Below are positions 8,048-15,797 of a stretch of 38,048 bases of DNA, piece by piece. Under the pieces are notes generated by a model that saw only the letters and a list, made by a program, of their open reading frames with translations, searched no databases and was not told where the DNA came from. The translations under genes and the position numbers were made by a program. The stretch is taken from NCBI RefSeq assembly GCF_029868855.1, contig NZ_JARWOV010000078.1, forward strand, positions 1 to 38,048, read 5' to 3'. Each line of letters opens with the position of its first letter. Position 1 is the first letter of the stretch. Origin of the DNA: Nocardia carnea. GTDB lineage: Bacteria; Actinomycetota; Actinomycetes; Mycobacteriales; Mycobacteriaceae.

Positions 8048-8713
8048 ATGATCAACCGAAAGAATGTGGCGCGCCTCGCCGGTGTCGGTGCCGCCGCCAC
8101 CCTCGCCCTGGGTCTGTTCTCGACCGGAGCGGCCAACGCCGATACCTTCGTGCCGCTGCCCGGCGGCGAACTCGTCAAAACGCTGTCCGACGGCACGGTG
8201 GTGACCGTGCGCATGGTCGGCGAGTCGGCCACCATCAGCCCGTCGATGGGCGCCACCCCGGTGCATCGCAACGCGTGGGTCTCCGGTAGCGCGCAGGTCG
8301 AGATTGCCGGCGGCGAGGACGTGGGCGGCAAGATCTACCCCGGCTATGTCGTCGGCTGCCAGGTCAACATCGCTGGTGGCGGTGCCGAAGGCGGTGCCAG
8401 CGCCGATATTGATTCGGAAGGAACCGTCAGCCCGAGCGCTGAAACCGGTGCCAACCTGACCATCGGCCCCGGCCAGGCGAAATCGTTCTATGTCCTCGAT
8501 ATCGAGAAGCCGGACGACTACGGCGACGAGGACCATGCCACCAACAACGGCTTCGACGGCAACACCGGTTCGGTGACCTGGTCCGACCAGACCATCGGCC
8601 TCAACGGCTGCGGTGGCTACGCGCAGGCGCGGTCGTTCATCAGCGTCGAGGTGGAAACCGAAAACGTGATCAGCTACGTGACCCTGTGGGGTCAGCCGTT
8701 CAGCCTCGGCTGA
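8048..8713 (+). CDS. MspA-family porin B1 (NfpA/NfpB-like)
   Basis: A 221-residue porin subunit beginning 80 bp after A1. Its signal peptide (RLAGVGAAATLALGLFSTG, cleavage after ANA) leads to DTFVPLPGGELVKTLSDG. It is clearly a different subunit type from A: it lacks the NNGPTG/THGASQ insert of A and has ATISPSMG, VGGKIYPGYVVGCQVN and an acidic KPDDYGDEDHATNN stretch, ending VTLWGQPFSLG. Two cysteines (GCQVN, NGCGGY) are kept. GAAGGG lies about 10 nt upstream of ATG 8048. A1 and B1 are presumably cotranscribed and assemble together, as NfpA and NfpB do. Transcription should stop at the hairpin at 8745-8774. Confidence 0.9.
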   Translation: MINRKNVARLAGVGAAATLALGLFSTGAANADTFVPLPGGELVKTLSDGTVVTVRMVGESATISPSMGATPVHRNAWVSGSAQVEIAGGEDVGGKIYPGYVVGCQVNIAGGGAEGGASADIDSEGTVSPSAETGANLTIGPGQAKSFYVLDIEKPDDYGDEDHATNNGFDGNTGSVTWSDQTIGLNGCGGYAQARSFISVEVETENVISYVTLWGQPFSLG

Positions 8714-8744
8714 CAGCCGGTCAAACTGTCATATTGGCACGGAT

Positions 8745-8774
8745 ACAGGCCCGCCGCAGCAGCGGCGGGCCTGT
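8745..8774 (+). terminator. Intrinsic-type terminator after porin B1
   Basis: ACAGGCCCGCCG (8745-8756) pairs perfectly with CGGCGGGCCTGT (8763-8774). One further C-G pair leaves a four-base loop, and a short pyrimidine tail (CTCTT) follows. It lies 31 bp after the B1 stop and separates the two porin pairs. Confidence 0.75.
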
Positions 8775-8802
8775 CTCTTACCCCGGCATTTCCGGATATC
8801 CG

Positions 8803-8828
8803 GTGCTGGGGTCGCATTTCCCCAGCAC
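8803..8828. terminator. Second hairpin between the porin pairs
   Basis: GTGCTGGGG (8803-8811) and CCCCAGCAC (8820-8828) form a perfect 9-bp stem with an 8-nt loop. It has no T-tract and could be a second terminator or an operator for the downstream pair, whose promoter must lie between here and 9032 if the first hairpin stops transcription. Confidence 0.45.
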
Positions 8829-9031
8829 CCGTCACCTTCCGGTTACCTGCGAAACATCCGGATGCCACACCGAGTCGGTGGCGCGGTAGCCAAGTGTTCA
8901 CCGGCTGTGTGGTTTCGGGTTCATCTAGTGGCTACAGCCGTAACCCAAGCTCTATGGAGCCTGTTCTCGGGCCGCCCCGGCGTCGATCGCTGCGAAGCCG
9001 GGTGTCGCTGTAAACCTTGATGAGGGGAAAT

Positions 9032-9706
9032 ATGAGCAAGAACCGCACCACCGGTCTGCGCCACGGCGCGCGCGCCCTGGGCGTGGGCGCTGTCGCCGCT
9101 GTGGCCATGGGTCTGTTCTCCACCGGTGCCGCCAACGCGGACACCTTCGTTCCGCTGCCGGACGGTGAGAAACTGGGCCCCGGTGTCAAGATCACCCGTA
9201 CCCACGAGAGTGCGCTCGTCTCGCCGTCGATGGCCGCCAACGGTGCGGGCCGGACCGTGTGGGTCTCGGGCAACGCCACCGCCGATGTCTCCGTTACGCC
9301 CGAGGGCGAAGCCGGTCCGAACAACGGCCCGACCGGCGAGGACGGCACCAACAACTCCTCCACCCACGGTGCTTCGCAGCTCAACACCGGCTACATCGTC
9401 GGCTGCCAGGTGAGCATCGGTGACGACGCGATCGGCCTGGGCGGATCCCTCGGCCTCAGCCTGGACGGCGGCAGCCTCGGCGGCTCGACCAGCGTGGAGC
9501 TGGGCCCGGGTGAGGTCAAGTTCGTCCAGATCGACTTCAAGGACATCGAGAAGCCCGGCGTCTACTCCGTCGAGTACCAGGACGTGGAGATGGAGATCCA
9601 GGGTTGCGCCGGTTACGCGCAGGCCCGCGCCTACACCGTGGTCGAGATCATCGGTGACCACTACTCGAAGACCACCCTCTACGGGCAGCCGTTCAGCATC
9701 GGCTGA
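9032..9706 (+). CDS. MspA-family porin A2 (copy of A1)
   Basis: A 224-residue porin colinear with A1 and about 84% identical by eye count. The signal peptide (GVGAVAAVAMGLFSTG, cleavage after ANA) differs more than the mature chain. The mature part keeps GPNNGPTG, STHGASQLNTGYIVGCQV, QGCAGYAQAR and SKTTLYGQPFSIG. Mature-chain changes include charge swaps (for example Q to E near the N-terminus and T to E in DIxKPG). The ribosome site and context (TGAGGGGAAATATGAGC) are identical to those of A1, showing that the duplication took in the leader. It is paired with B2, 74 bp downstream. The start at 9032 follows GAGGGGAA at 9022-9029. Confidence 0.9.
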   Translation: MSKNRTTGLRHGARALGVGAVAAVAMGLFSTGAANADTFVPLPDGEKLGPGVKITRTHESALVSPSMAANGAGRTVWVSGNATADVSVTPEGEAGPNNGPTGEDGTNNSSTHGASQLNTGYIVGCQVSIGDDAIGLGGSLGLSLDGGSLGGSTSVELGPGEVKFVQIDFKDIEKPGVYSVEYQDVEMEIQGCAGYAQARAYTVVEIIGDHYSKTTLYGQPFSIG

Positions 9707-9780
9707 CGCGCCGGCACCGGTCGAATTCACCCCACCAAACTCTCGCTGTAGCGAATTCAACCCCAGAGGGGCATAAACAC

Positions 9781-10449
9781 ATGTTCAACCGTAAGAATCT
9801 GGCGCGCCTCGCCGGCGTCGGTGCGGCCGCCTCGGTCGCGCTGGGCCTGTTCTCCACCGGCGCCGCCAATGCCGACACCTTCATTCCGCTGCCCGGCGGC
9901 GAAATCGTCAAAACCCTCTCCGACGGCACCGTCGTGACGGTCCGCATGGTCGGCGAGTCCGCCACCATCAGCCCGTCCATGGGTTCCACCCCCGTGCACC
10001 GCAATGCGTGGGCCTCCGGTAGCGCCCAGGTCGAGATCTCCGGTGGCGGCGAGGACGTGGGCGGCAAGATCTACCCCGGCTACGTCGTGGGCTGCCAGGT
10101 GAACATCGACGGCGGCGGGGCCGAAGGCGGCGCCGACGCCGAAATCGATTCCGAGGGCAATGTCAGCCCGTCGGGTGAGGTCGGTGGCAACCTGACCCTG
10201 GGTCCCGGCCAGGCCGATTCCTTCTACGTCCTCGATATCGAGAAGCCGGACGACTACGGCAACGAGGATCACGCCACCAACAACAAGTTCAAGGGCAACA
10301 CCGGTTCGGTCACCTGGTCCGATACCACCATCGGCCTGAACGGCTGCGGCGGCTACGCGCAGGCACGGTCGTTCGTCAAGGTCAAGGTCGAAACCGACAA
10401 CGTCATGTCCGTCGTGACGCTGTGGGGCCAGCCTTTCAGCCTCGGCTGA
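9781..10449 (+). CDS. MspA-family porin B2 (copy of B1)
   Basis: A 222-residue porin, about 87% identical to B1 by eye, with one inserted Gly (EISGGGEDVGG). The signal peptide ends STGAANA before DTFIPLPGGE. Compared with B1 several acidic or neutral residues become Lys (KFKGNTG, FVKVKVET), so the copies differ in surface or pore charge. The two cysteines and the ending VTLWGQPFSLG are kept. AGAGGGG lies about 10 nt before ATG 9781. A terminator between this gene and the convergent SAF gene ends the cluster. Confidence 0.9.
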   Translation: MFNRKNLARLAGVGAAASVALGLFSTGAANADTFIPLPGGEIVKTLSDGTVVTVRMVGESATISPSMGSTPVHRNAWASGSAQVEISGGGEDVGGKIYPGYVVGCQVNIDGGGAEGGADAEIDSEGNVSPSGEVGGNLTLGPGQADSFYVLDIEKPDDYGNEDHATNNKFKGNTGSVTWSDTTIGLNGCGGYAQARSFVKVKVETDNVMSVVTLWGQPFSLG

Positions 10450-10508
10450 CAAGCCTCGCATACCCGGCCCGGACAGACAGCCCACACCGGCCGAATCGGA
10501 TACCTGGA

Positions 10509-10541
10509 GGGGTCCGCCCGCACTGCGCGGCGGGCCCCTTT
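10509..10541. terminator. Terminator between convergent porin B2 and SAF gene
   Basis: GGGGTCCGCC (10509-10518) pairs with GGCGGGCCCC (10529-10538) using one G-T wobble, and TTT follows. It is only a few bases from the 3' end of the minus-strand gene at 10548, so it may serve both directions. Confidence 0.7.
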
Positions 10542-10547
10542 CGGATG

Positions 10548-11237
10548 TCAATGGAAGATCACCGTGAGCGCGCTGTTCAGCGAGGCCGCGGCGACGGCGG
10601 CCGCGCGCCGCGAATCGAGGGCCACCAGCACCACCGGCTCGGTTCGGCCCGCGCCCGCCTCGGCAGCGGACTGCGGAACCAGCACGACCGCGGCATCCTC
10701 GGCCAGCGTCGCGGCCAGCGTCGGGTCCGTGGTGTCGGCGGCGACAACATCAACCCGGTCGCCGGCGCGCAGGATTTCGGTGATCGCGGAATCGGCCAGC
10801 CGAATGGGCACGATGCGGGCATCTCGGGAGCCGGTCGCCACCTCTGCCAGACGCGGTCCGACGATCCGGACATCGGTCAGTACCTCGCCGGAACGGAGGG
10901 CCGCGGTGAGCACCGCACCGGTCAACGCGGCCGGATCGGTCTCGGCGCCGTCGGGCGCGGCGCCGGGCGGTAGCTGCGCGACCCGGAGATCTGCGGGTGC
11001 CAGCAGCTGACCGGGAGCGAGGTCGCGGGCGGCCACCACCACGGAAACACGGGCACGCTCGGGGTCCTCGCGGAGGAAGAGTATCGCGGCCGCCACGGCG
11101 CACAGACCGGCCAGGATTCGCCGTAGCAGCACCACATCCGCCCACGGCGGCCGGTTGTCGAAGGCTTCCCGCCAAGTTTCCCCGGACCCCAGCCGACTGC
11201 GGTATCGGGTTTCGGAGTGCGGGCGTCGACGACTCAT
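10548..11237 (-). CDS. SAF-domain membrane-anchored protein (Rv0990c-like)
   Basis: A 229-residue protein with a basic cytoplasmic start, one membrane segment (LLRRILAGLCAVAAAILFL, about 37-55) and an extracytoplasmic SAF/CpaB-like domain. The domain begins VVVAARDLAPGQLLAPADLRVAQLP and continues through LTGAVLTAALRSGEVLTDVRI, RIVPIRLAD and ILRAGDRVDVVAADT. SAF domains occur in pilus assembly proteins (CpaB) and sugar-binding enzymes; no pilus genes are nearby, so the role is open. M. tuberculosis has a similar-length gene at the matching place (Rv0990c), which I recall as part of the HrcA heat-shock regulon together with Rv0991c. It lies 116 bp downstream of ruc on the same strand and is probably cotranscribed with it. 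Confidence 0.8.
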   Translation of the reverse strand: MSRRRPHSETRYRSRLGSGETWREAFDNRPPWADVVLLRRILAGLCAVAAAILFLREDPERARVSVVVAARDLAPGQLLAPADLRVAQLPPGAAPDGAETDPAALTGAVLTAALRSGEVLTDVRIVGPRLAEVATGSRDARIVPIRLADSAITEILRAGDRVDVVAADTTDPTLAATLAEDAAVVLVPQSAAEAGAGRTEPVVLVALDSRRAAAVAAASLNSALTVIFH

Positions 11238-11353
11238 GGGCCGAGCGTATGAGCGGAAACTCCGTCCTGACCGGCCCCGGAAACGAATGTGGACAACTCG
11301 CGGGCTGTGGATGAATCAGCCCGCCGTACCGAACCCGGGTACCGGGTCTTCGC

Positions 11354-11656
11354 TCAGCTGGCGGCGGCGGCCGGTGTGGTGGAAGTACCGGCGGACGAGC
11401 CGGCGGAGCCGGAATCCGAGGAGCCGGACGAGCTCGAGCTATCCGATTTCGCCGCCGGTTCGCTGGCGGATGACGCGCCGCTGCGGCTGTCGGTCCGGTA
11501 GAAGCCACTGCCCTTGAAGACGATGCCCACCGAGTTGAACAGCTTGCGCAGCGCCCCGGAGCACTCCGAGCACACCGTGAGCGCGTCATCGGTGAACGAC
11601 TGAACGATATCGAAGCGGTTGTCGCACTGGGTGCACGCGTATGAATAGGTTGGCAC
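11354..11656 (-). CDS. ruc: FmdB-type zinc-ribbon redox chaperone Ruc (Rv0991c-like)
   Basis: A 100-residue protein with an FmdB/CxxC zinc ribbon at the N-terminus (Cys8, Cys11, Cys29, Cys32 in ACTQC and VCSEC). A short conserved segment follows (LRKLFNSVGIVFKGSGFYRTD), then a disordered Ser/Ala/Gly-rich tail from about residue 58. M. tuberculosis Rv0991c (Ruc) is described as a redox-regulated chaperone with an unstructured C-terminus that holds unfolded proteins and works with DnaK. The start is GTG 11656, with GGAGG at 11662-11666 five bases upstream. A CIRCE-like element directly upstream predicts HrcA repression and heat-shock induction. Confidence 0.88.
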   Translation of the reverse strand: MPTYSYACTQCDNRFDIVQSFTDDALTVCSECSGALRKLFNSVGIVFKGSGFYRTDSRSGASSASEPAAKSDSSSSSGSSDSGSAGSSAGTSTTPAAAAS

Positions 11657-11680
11657 TGGGTCCTCCGCGGTATTCGTGAA

Positions 11681-11707
11681 TTAGCACTCTACAGGCCACA
11701 GTGCCAA
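11681..11707. promoter_or_regulatory. CIRCE-like HrcA operator upstream of ruc
   Basis: TTAGCACTC (11681-11689), a 9-bp spacer and CAGTGCCAA (11699-11707) fit the CIRCE consensus TTAGCACTC-N9-GAGTGCTAA. The left arm is perfect and the right arm matches at 7 of 9 positions. It sits 25 bp upstream of the ruc start codon and just outside its ribosome site. The mycobacterial orthologue is, to my knowledge, HrcA-controlled. Confidence 0.75.
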
Positions 11708-11930
11708 CAGTGCCAATCGTGAGTTCATTCCCGCAGGTCGGAAGGGTGTGCTGCGGCTCTCGGTGTCACGGCGAGCTGCCTGGGTCGGGGCCGGCGGAAC
11801 CCTGGTCGTCGTTCCGGTGTCATCGGCGTCGCCTCTGGCCGGGAGGATCCACCCACCCCGGCGGGTGAGCGGTTCTGGGAGGCTGACGGGGTGGGTCGTG
11901 GCCGGACCCGTCGAGGCGGGCATACGGGGG

Positions 11931-12515
11931 TCAGGGGTGGGTGGTGTCCAGGGGGGTCGGGCCGGCGGCGGGGGAGAGGGCCCAGGGTATGCGGATATCG
12001 TGCGGTTCTTCCGGTAGGTGCTCGACCAGCTCGTCGTCGCGGACCACCACCATCAGCCGTGCAGCGGGGTCGGCCAGTCCGAGAGTCCGGTCGTAGTAGC
12101 CGGCGCCCTGCCCCAGGCGCACACCGCGCCGGTCCACCGCCAGGGCGGGAATCAGGACCAGCTCGGCCGCGGCGACCGCTTCCGGCGACAGCACGGGTCC
12201 TTCCGGTTCGAGCAGGCCGTAGCGGGCCGGACGCAGTGCCTCCGCGCCGGTGTATTCGCCCCAGTACAGCGGACCGGGTTCGCGGGTCACCGGCAGCAGT
12301 ACCCGGCTTCCCGCCGCCCGCAGCGCCTCGGCGATCGCGGGCGATCCGGGCTCCCCGCGGACCGGCACATACGCGCATACCCACTCGGCAGTTGCCAATC
12401 GTCCCGCCGCGTCCGCGAGTGCCGCAGCTTCAGCGGCGCGCACGGGGTCCGGGATCCGCAGGCGGCGAGCACGGATCGTCGCCCGCCAGGCCTGCTTGTC
12501 GATCTCCTCGGGCAT
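11931..12515 (-). CDS. 5-formyltetrahydrofolate cyclo-ligase
   Basis: A 194-residue enzyme that converts 5-formyl-THF to 5,10-methenyl-THF using ATP, in cytosolic one-carbon metabolism. The sequence shows KQAWRATIRARR near the N-terminus (nucleotide/folate contact region), VPVRGEPGS, LLPVTREPGPLYWGEY, and the signature LVLIPALAVDRRGVRLGQGAGYYDRTL near the C-terminus. Length and order match M. tuberculosis Rv0992c, which also sits divergent from galU. The ATG at 12515 is chosen because the frame upstream (to 12959) runs antisense into galU and shows no family similarity. No clear Shine-Dalgarno is visible, so a short-leader or leaderless transcript is possible. Confidence 0.93.
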   Translation of the reverse strand: MPEEIDKQAWRATIRARRLRIPDPVRAAEAAALADAAGRLATAEWVCAYVPVRGEPGSPAIAEALRAAGSRVLLPVTREPGPLYWGEYTGAEALRPARYGLLEPEGPVLSPEAVAAAELVLIPALAVDRRGVRLGQGAGYYDRTLGLADPAARLMVVVRDDELVEHLPEEPHDIRIPWALSPAAGPTPLDTTHP

Positions 12516-12612
12516 CCGCACGGCGCCAACCCTATGCGTCGAAAACCCGCATGCCGGAGGCGCGCCGATATACAGCCGTTTGAACGGGGCGGACCGTGGA
12601 TAGGGTGTGTAT

Positions 12613-13578
12613 ATGACAGCAGAGGCCGCAGTGCAGGGAAACGGGGACGCGCACCCGTCGAAACCGGAATTCCGGACGGCCGTCGTACCTGCGGCCGGGC
12701 TGGGAACCCGGTTCCTGCCCGCCACCAAAACCGTTCCCAAGGAATTGCTGCCGGTGGTCGACACCCCGGGCATCGAACTGGTGGCCAGCGAGGCGGCCGG
12801 TTCCGGGGCCGAGCGCCTGGTTATCGTCACCTCGCCCGGTAAGGACGGGGTCACCGCGCATTTCGTACAGGATCTGGTGCTGGAGAGCACGCTCGCCGAG
12901 CGCGGTAAGTTCCAGCTGCTGGAGAAGGTGCGTAAGGCGCCGGGGCTGCTCGACGTCACCTCCGTCGTCCAGGAGGAACCGCTGGGGCTCGGTCACGCGG
13001 TGGCCCAGGCCGAAGCGGTGCTCGACCCCGACGAGAAGACCATCGCGGTGCTGTTGCCCGACGATCTGGTCCTGCCGTGCGGAGTGCTGGATGTGATGAA
13101 CCGGGTCCGGCGTAAACGTGGTGGGTCGGTACTGTGCGCCATCGATGTGCCGAAGGATCAGGTCAGTGCGTACGGCGTCTTCGATGTGGCTCCGGTGCCC
13201 GATGCCGTCAACCCGAACGTGATGCGGGTCAAGGGGATGGTCGAGAAACCGAGCATGGACGAGGCGCCGTCGACCTACACCGCCGCCGGTCGCTATCTGC
13301 TCGACCGCGCGATCTTCGACGCACTGCGCCGGATCGGTCCGGGGGCCGGTGGGGAACTGCAACTCACCGACGCGATTTCGCTGCTGATCGACGACGGACA
13401 CCCGGTGCATGTGGTTGTCCACCGTGGGTCGCGCCACGACCTGGGTAACCCGGGCGGCTATCTTCGTGCTGCGGTGGATTTCGCATTGGAGCGTGACGAA
13501 TACGGTCCGGCGCTTCGCGAGTGGCTCCAGCACCGGCTGAGTCCGGAGTGGGACCCGCAACTCACCGTGGACGAATGA
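12613..13578 (+). CDS. galU: UTP-glucose-1-phosphate uridylyltransferase GalU
   Basis: A protein of about 321 residues that makes UDP-glucose for glycogen, trehalose, arabinogalactan precursors and glycolipids. The nucleotide-binding motif is AAGLGTRFLPATKTVPKELLP. PLGLGHAV, VLLPDDLVLP (metal-binding Asp region), SAYGVFDV, VKGMVEKP and GAGGELQLTDAI follow in family order. The C-terminus VVVHRGSRHDLGNPGGYLRAAVDFALERDEYG is typical. ATG 12613 is taken as the start; an in-frame GTG at 12607 is an alternative, and the first 20 or so residues are not conserved. It heads a plus-strand run with glp, rimJ and glpR, with a gap of only 37 bp to glp. Confidence 0.95.
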   Translation: MTAEAAVQGNGDAHPSKPEFRTAVVPAAGLGTRFLPATKTVPKELLPVVDTPGIELVASEAAGSGAERLVIVTSPGKDGVTAHFVQDLVLESTLAERGKFQLLEKVRKAPGLLDVTSVVQEEPLGLGHAVAQAEAVLDPDEKTIAVLLPDDLVLPCGVLDVMNRVRRKRGGSVLCAIDVPKDQVSAYGVFDVAPVPDAVNPNVMRVKGMVEKPSMDEAPSTYTAAGRYLLDRAIFDALRRIGPGAGGELQLTDAISLLIDDGHPVHVVVHRGSRHDLGNPGGYLRAAVDFALERDEYGPALREWLQHRLSPEWDPQLTVDE

Positions 13579-13615
13579 GATCGCCTGCGCCGGCGAGGAC
13601 ATCGGGAAGGGCTGG

Positions 13616-14875
13616 ATGCGCTCTGTCGAGGATCAGCAGATCAAGGTGACGGCCGCGGCCGTCGCGCCGCGACCGGTGCGGGTCGCGATATCCGAGGCCC
13701 ATGGGCTGCTGTGCGCCGAGGACGTGGTGACCGAGCGACCGCTGCCGGGTTTCGATCAGGCCGCGATCGACGGCTACGCCGTGCGCAGTGTGGACGTGGC
13801 CTCCGCGGGGGCCGATATCCGCGACGAGGACGGTGAACTGGTCGATCTCACCCTGCCGGTGGTCGGTGAGGTTCTCGCCGGCTCGCGCCAGCCCATCCGG
13901 CTGCAGCCGCGGCAGACCGTCCGGGTGGCCACCGGGGCGCCGCTGCCCACTCTCGCGGACGCCGTACTACCGCTGGATTTCACCGATGGCGGCCGGGGCC
14001 GGCTCAAGGTGTTCGAGCCGGTGCGGTCCGGCGATTATGTGCGCCGCGCCGGTGACGATGTGCAACCCGGCGATGTGGCCGTGCGGGCCGGCACGATCAT
14101 CGGGCCCGCTCAGGTCGGGCTGCTGGCCGCGGTGGGACAGGACAAGGTGCTGGTGCATCCGCGGCCGCGGCTCTCGGTGATCTCCATCGGGGAAGAACTG
14201 GTCGATATAGACCGGCTGCCCGGGCCCGGGCAGGTCTACGATGTGAACTCCTATGCGCTGGCTGCGGCCGCGCGTGACGCGGGTGCGGATGTGAACCGGG
14301 TCGGTATCGTCGACGCCGACCCGCGCCGGTTGCGTGATGTCGTGGAGGGGCAGCTGGTGCGTGCCGAGGTCGTGGTGATCGCGGGTGCGGTCGGCGGCTG
14401 GGCCTCCGACCAGGTGTGTGAGGCGCTGGAAGGGCTCGGTGAACTGGAGATCGCTCGGGTCGCGATGCATCCGGGATCGGTTCAGGGATTCGGCCGGCTC
14501 GGTCGCGACGAGGTGCCGACCTTTCTGCTGCCGTCGAATCCGGTGGGCGCCCTGGTGGTTTTCGAAGTCATGGTGCGGCCGCTGATCCGGATCGCGCTGG
14601 GCCGGCGGCAGCCGATGCGCCGGATCGTGCGGGCGCGCACCATCACCCCGATCCAGTCGATGGCGGGCCGCAAAGGTTATCTGCGGGCCCAGCTGATGCG
14701 TGACGAGGCCACCGGGGAGTACCTGGTGCAGCCACTCGGCAACAGCGCGGGGGGTTCGTCGCATCTGCTGGCCGCGATGTCGGAGGCCAACAGTTTGATC
14801 GTGGTCGAGCCCGACGACACCGAAATCCGCACCGGTGACAAGGTTCGAGTCGCGTTCCTGGCACAGCGCGGCTAG
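13616..14875 (+). CDS. glp: Gephyrin/MoeA-like divisome protein Glp
   Basis: A 419-residue MoeA-fold protein. It has the family segment PGFDQAAIDGYAVRS near the N-terminus, VATGAPLPTLADAVLPLD, RRAGDDVQPGDVAVRAGT and RPRLSVISIGEELVD. Two MoeA active-site motifs are altered: the usual SGGxSxGxxD is IAGAVGGWASDQ, and PGKP is HPGSVQGFG, as I also recall in mycobacterial MoeA1 (Rv0994). In Corynebacterium the equivalent protein Glp binds FtsZ and the membrane receptor GlpR and helps septation rather than molybdenum insertion. The presence of a glpR-like gene 0.9 kb downstream supports that role here. The start is ATG 13616, which follows a weak GAAGGG about 7 nt upstream. A true molybdotransferase role cannot be excluded from sequence alone. 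Confidence 0.85.
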   Translation: MRSVEDQQIKVTAAAVAPRPVRVAISEAHGLLCAEDVVTERPLPGFDQAAIDGYAVRSVDVASAGADIRDEDGELVDLTLPVVGEVLAGSRQPIRLQPRQTVRVATGAPLPTLADAVLPLDFTDGGRGRLKVFEPVRSGDYVRRAGDDVQPGDVAVRAGTIIGPAQVGLLAAVGQDKVLVHPRPRLSVISIGEELVDIDRLPGPGQVYDVNSYALAAAARDAGADVNRVGIVDADPRRLRDVVEGQLVRAEVVVIAGAVGGWASDQVCEALEGLGELEIARVAMHPGSVQGFGRLGRDEVPTFLLPSNPVGALVVFEVMVRPLIRIALGRRQPMRRIVRARTITPIQSMAGRKGYLRAQLMRDEATGEYLVQPLGNSAGGSSHLLAAMSEANSLIVVEPDDTEIRTGDKVRVAFLAQRG

Positions 14876-14886
14876 AAGTGGAGTCC

Positions 14887-15537
14887 ATGAACGTATTCCG
14901 GGCTACGCAGCACCCCGGGTGGCCCGCGCATCTGGGTCCGGTGCGCGTGGCGGCCGGTGAGGTCACGTTGCGGCCGGTGCGGTTACGGGATGCCGCGGCG
15001 TGGAGCCGGATCCGGTTGCGGGATCACGACCATCTGGAACCGTGGGAGCCGACGGGCCGCGGCGCCTGGGACGCGCGCAATCATGCGTCGAACTGGCCAC
15101 CGTTGTGGTCGAGCCTGAAGGCCGAGGCGCGTCGCGGGGCGATGATTCCGCTGGTGATCGAGGTGGACGGTGCGTTCAGCGGCCAGCTCACGGTCGGCAA
15201 TATCGTGCGCGGCGCTCTGCGTTCGGCGTGGATCGGATACTGGGTCACCCGGGATCTGGGTGGACAGGGGGTCGCGACCGCGGCTCTGGCGCTGGGGCTC
15301 GACCACTGTTTCGGCCCGGTCGGGTTGCATCGGGTCGAGGCCACGGTCCGCCCGGAGAATCTGGCCAGTCAGGCGGTGTTGCGCAATGTCGGCTTTCGTG
15401 AAGAGGGTTTGCTGCGTAGGTATCTCGATGTGGACGGGGCCTGGCGCGATCATCTGCTCGTCGCCATGACGGCGGAAGAGTTGTCGGGCAGGGTGGTCGA
15501 CAGGCTGGCTCGGGAAGGGCGGTTGACGCTGCGCTGA
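14887..15537 (+). CDS. GNAT acetyltransferase, RimJ/RimL-like
   Basis: About 216 residues with the GNAT fold. VTLRPVRLRDAAAWSRIRLRDHDHLEPWEP is typical of the RimJ/L start, AWIGYWVTRDLGGQGVATAALALGLDHCF contains the acetyl-CoA-binding loop (RxxGxGxA variant RDLGGQGVA), and LHRVEATVRPENLASQAVLRNVGFREEGLLRRYLDVDGAWRDHLLVAM is the classic RimJ C-terminal half. Such enzymes acetylate protein N-termini, ribosomal S5 in E. coli; the substrate here is unknown. It begins 11 bp after glp; GGAG lies just 3 nt before ATG 14887 and GTG 14878 is an alternative. M. tuberculosis keeps the same gene (Rv0995) between moeA1 and Rv0996, so it may modify a neighbour in this cluster (inference). Confidence 0.9.
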   Translation: MNVFRATQHPGWPAHLGPVRVAAGEVTLRPVRLRDAAAWSRIRLRDHDHLEPWEPTGRGAWDARNHASNWPPLWSSLKAEARRGAMIPLVIEVDGAFSGQLTVGNIVRGALRSAWIGYWVTRDLGGQGVATAALALGLDHCFGPVGLHRVEATVRPENLASQAVLRNVGFREEGLLRRYLDVDGAWRDHLLVAMTAEELSGRVVDRLAREGRLTLR

Positions 15538-15797
15538 ACCCGCGCCGGGAACCGGCCTGTTCGGTCCCGCGCTGGTGGAAATGTGACTCATGTGGCGTAT
15601 GTGCACGGCGCGCCTGCCGTGTTGTACCCCTACTCGGAATTAACCTACGGACGTCGGTGGTGCGCCTCGCGCCATCGGCGGGAAGCTCGTACCACGATCT
15701 GCGAGACGTGCCCGCGGGGAAGAACTCCGGCGTCGGGACGCACCGGTCATGGCGTGGGCTTGGACGACGACCATGCAGGACGGAGGTGCTGACGACG

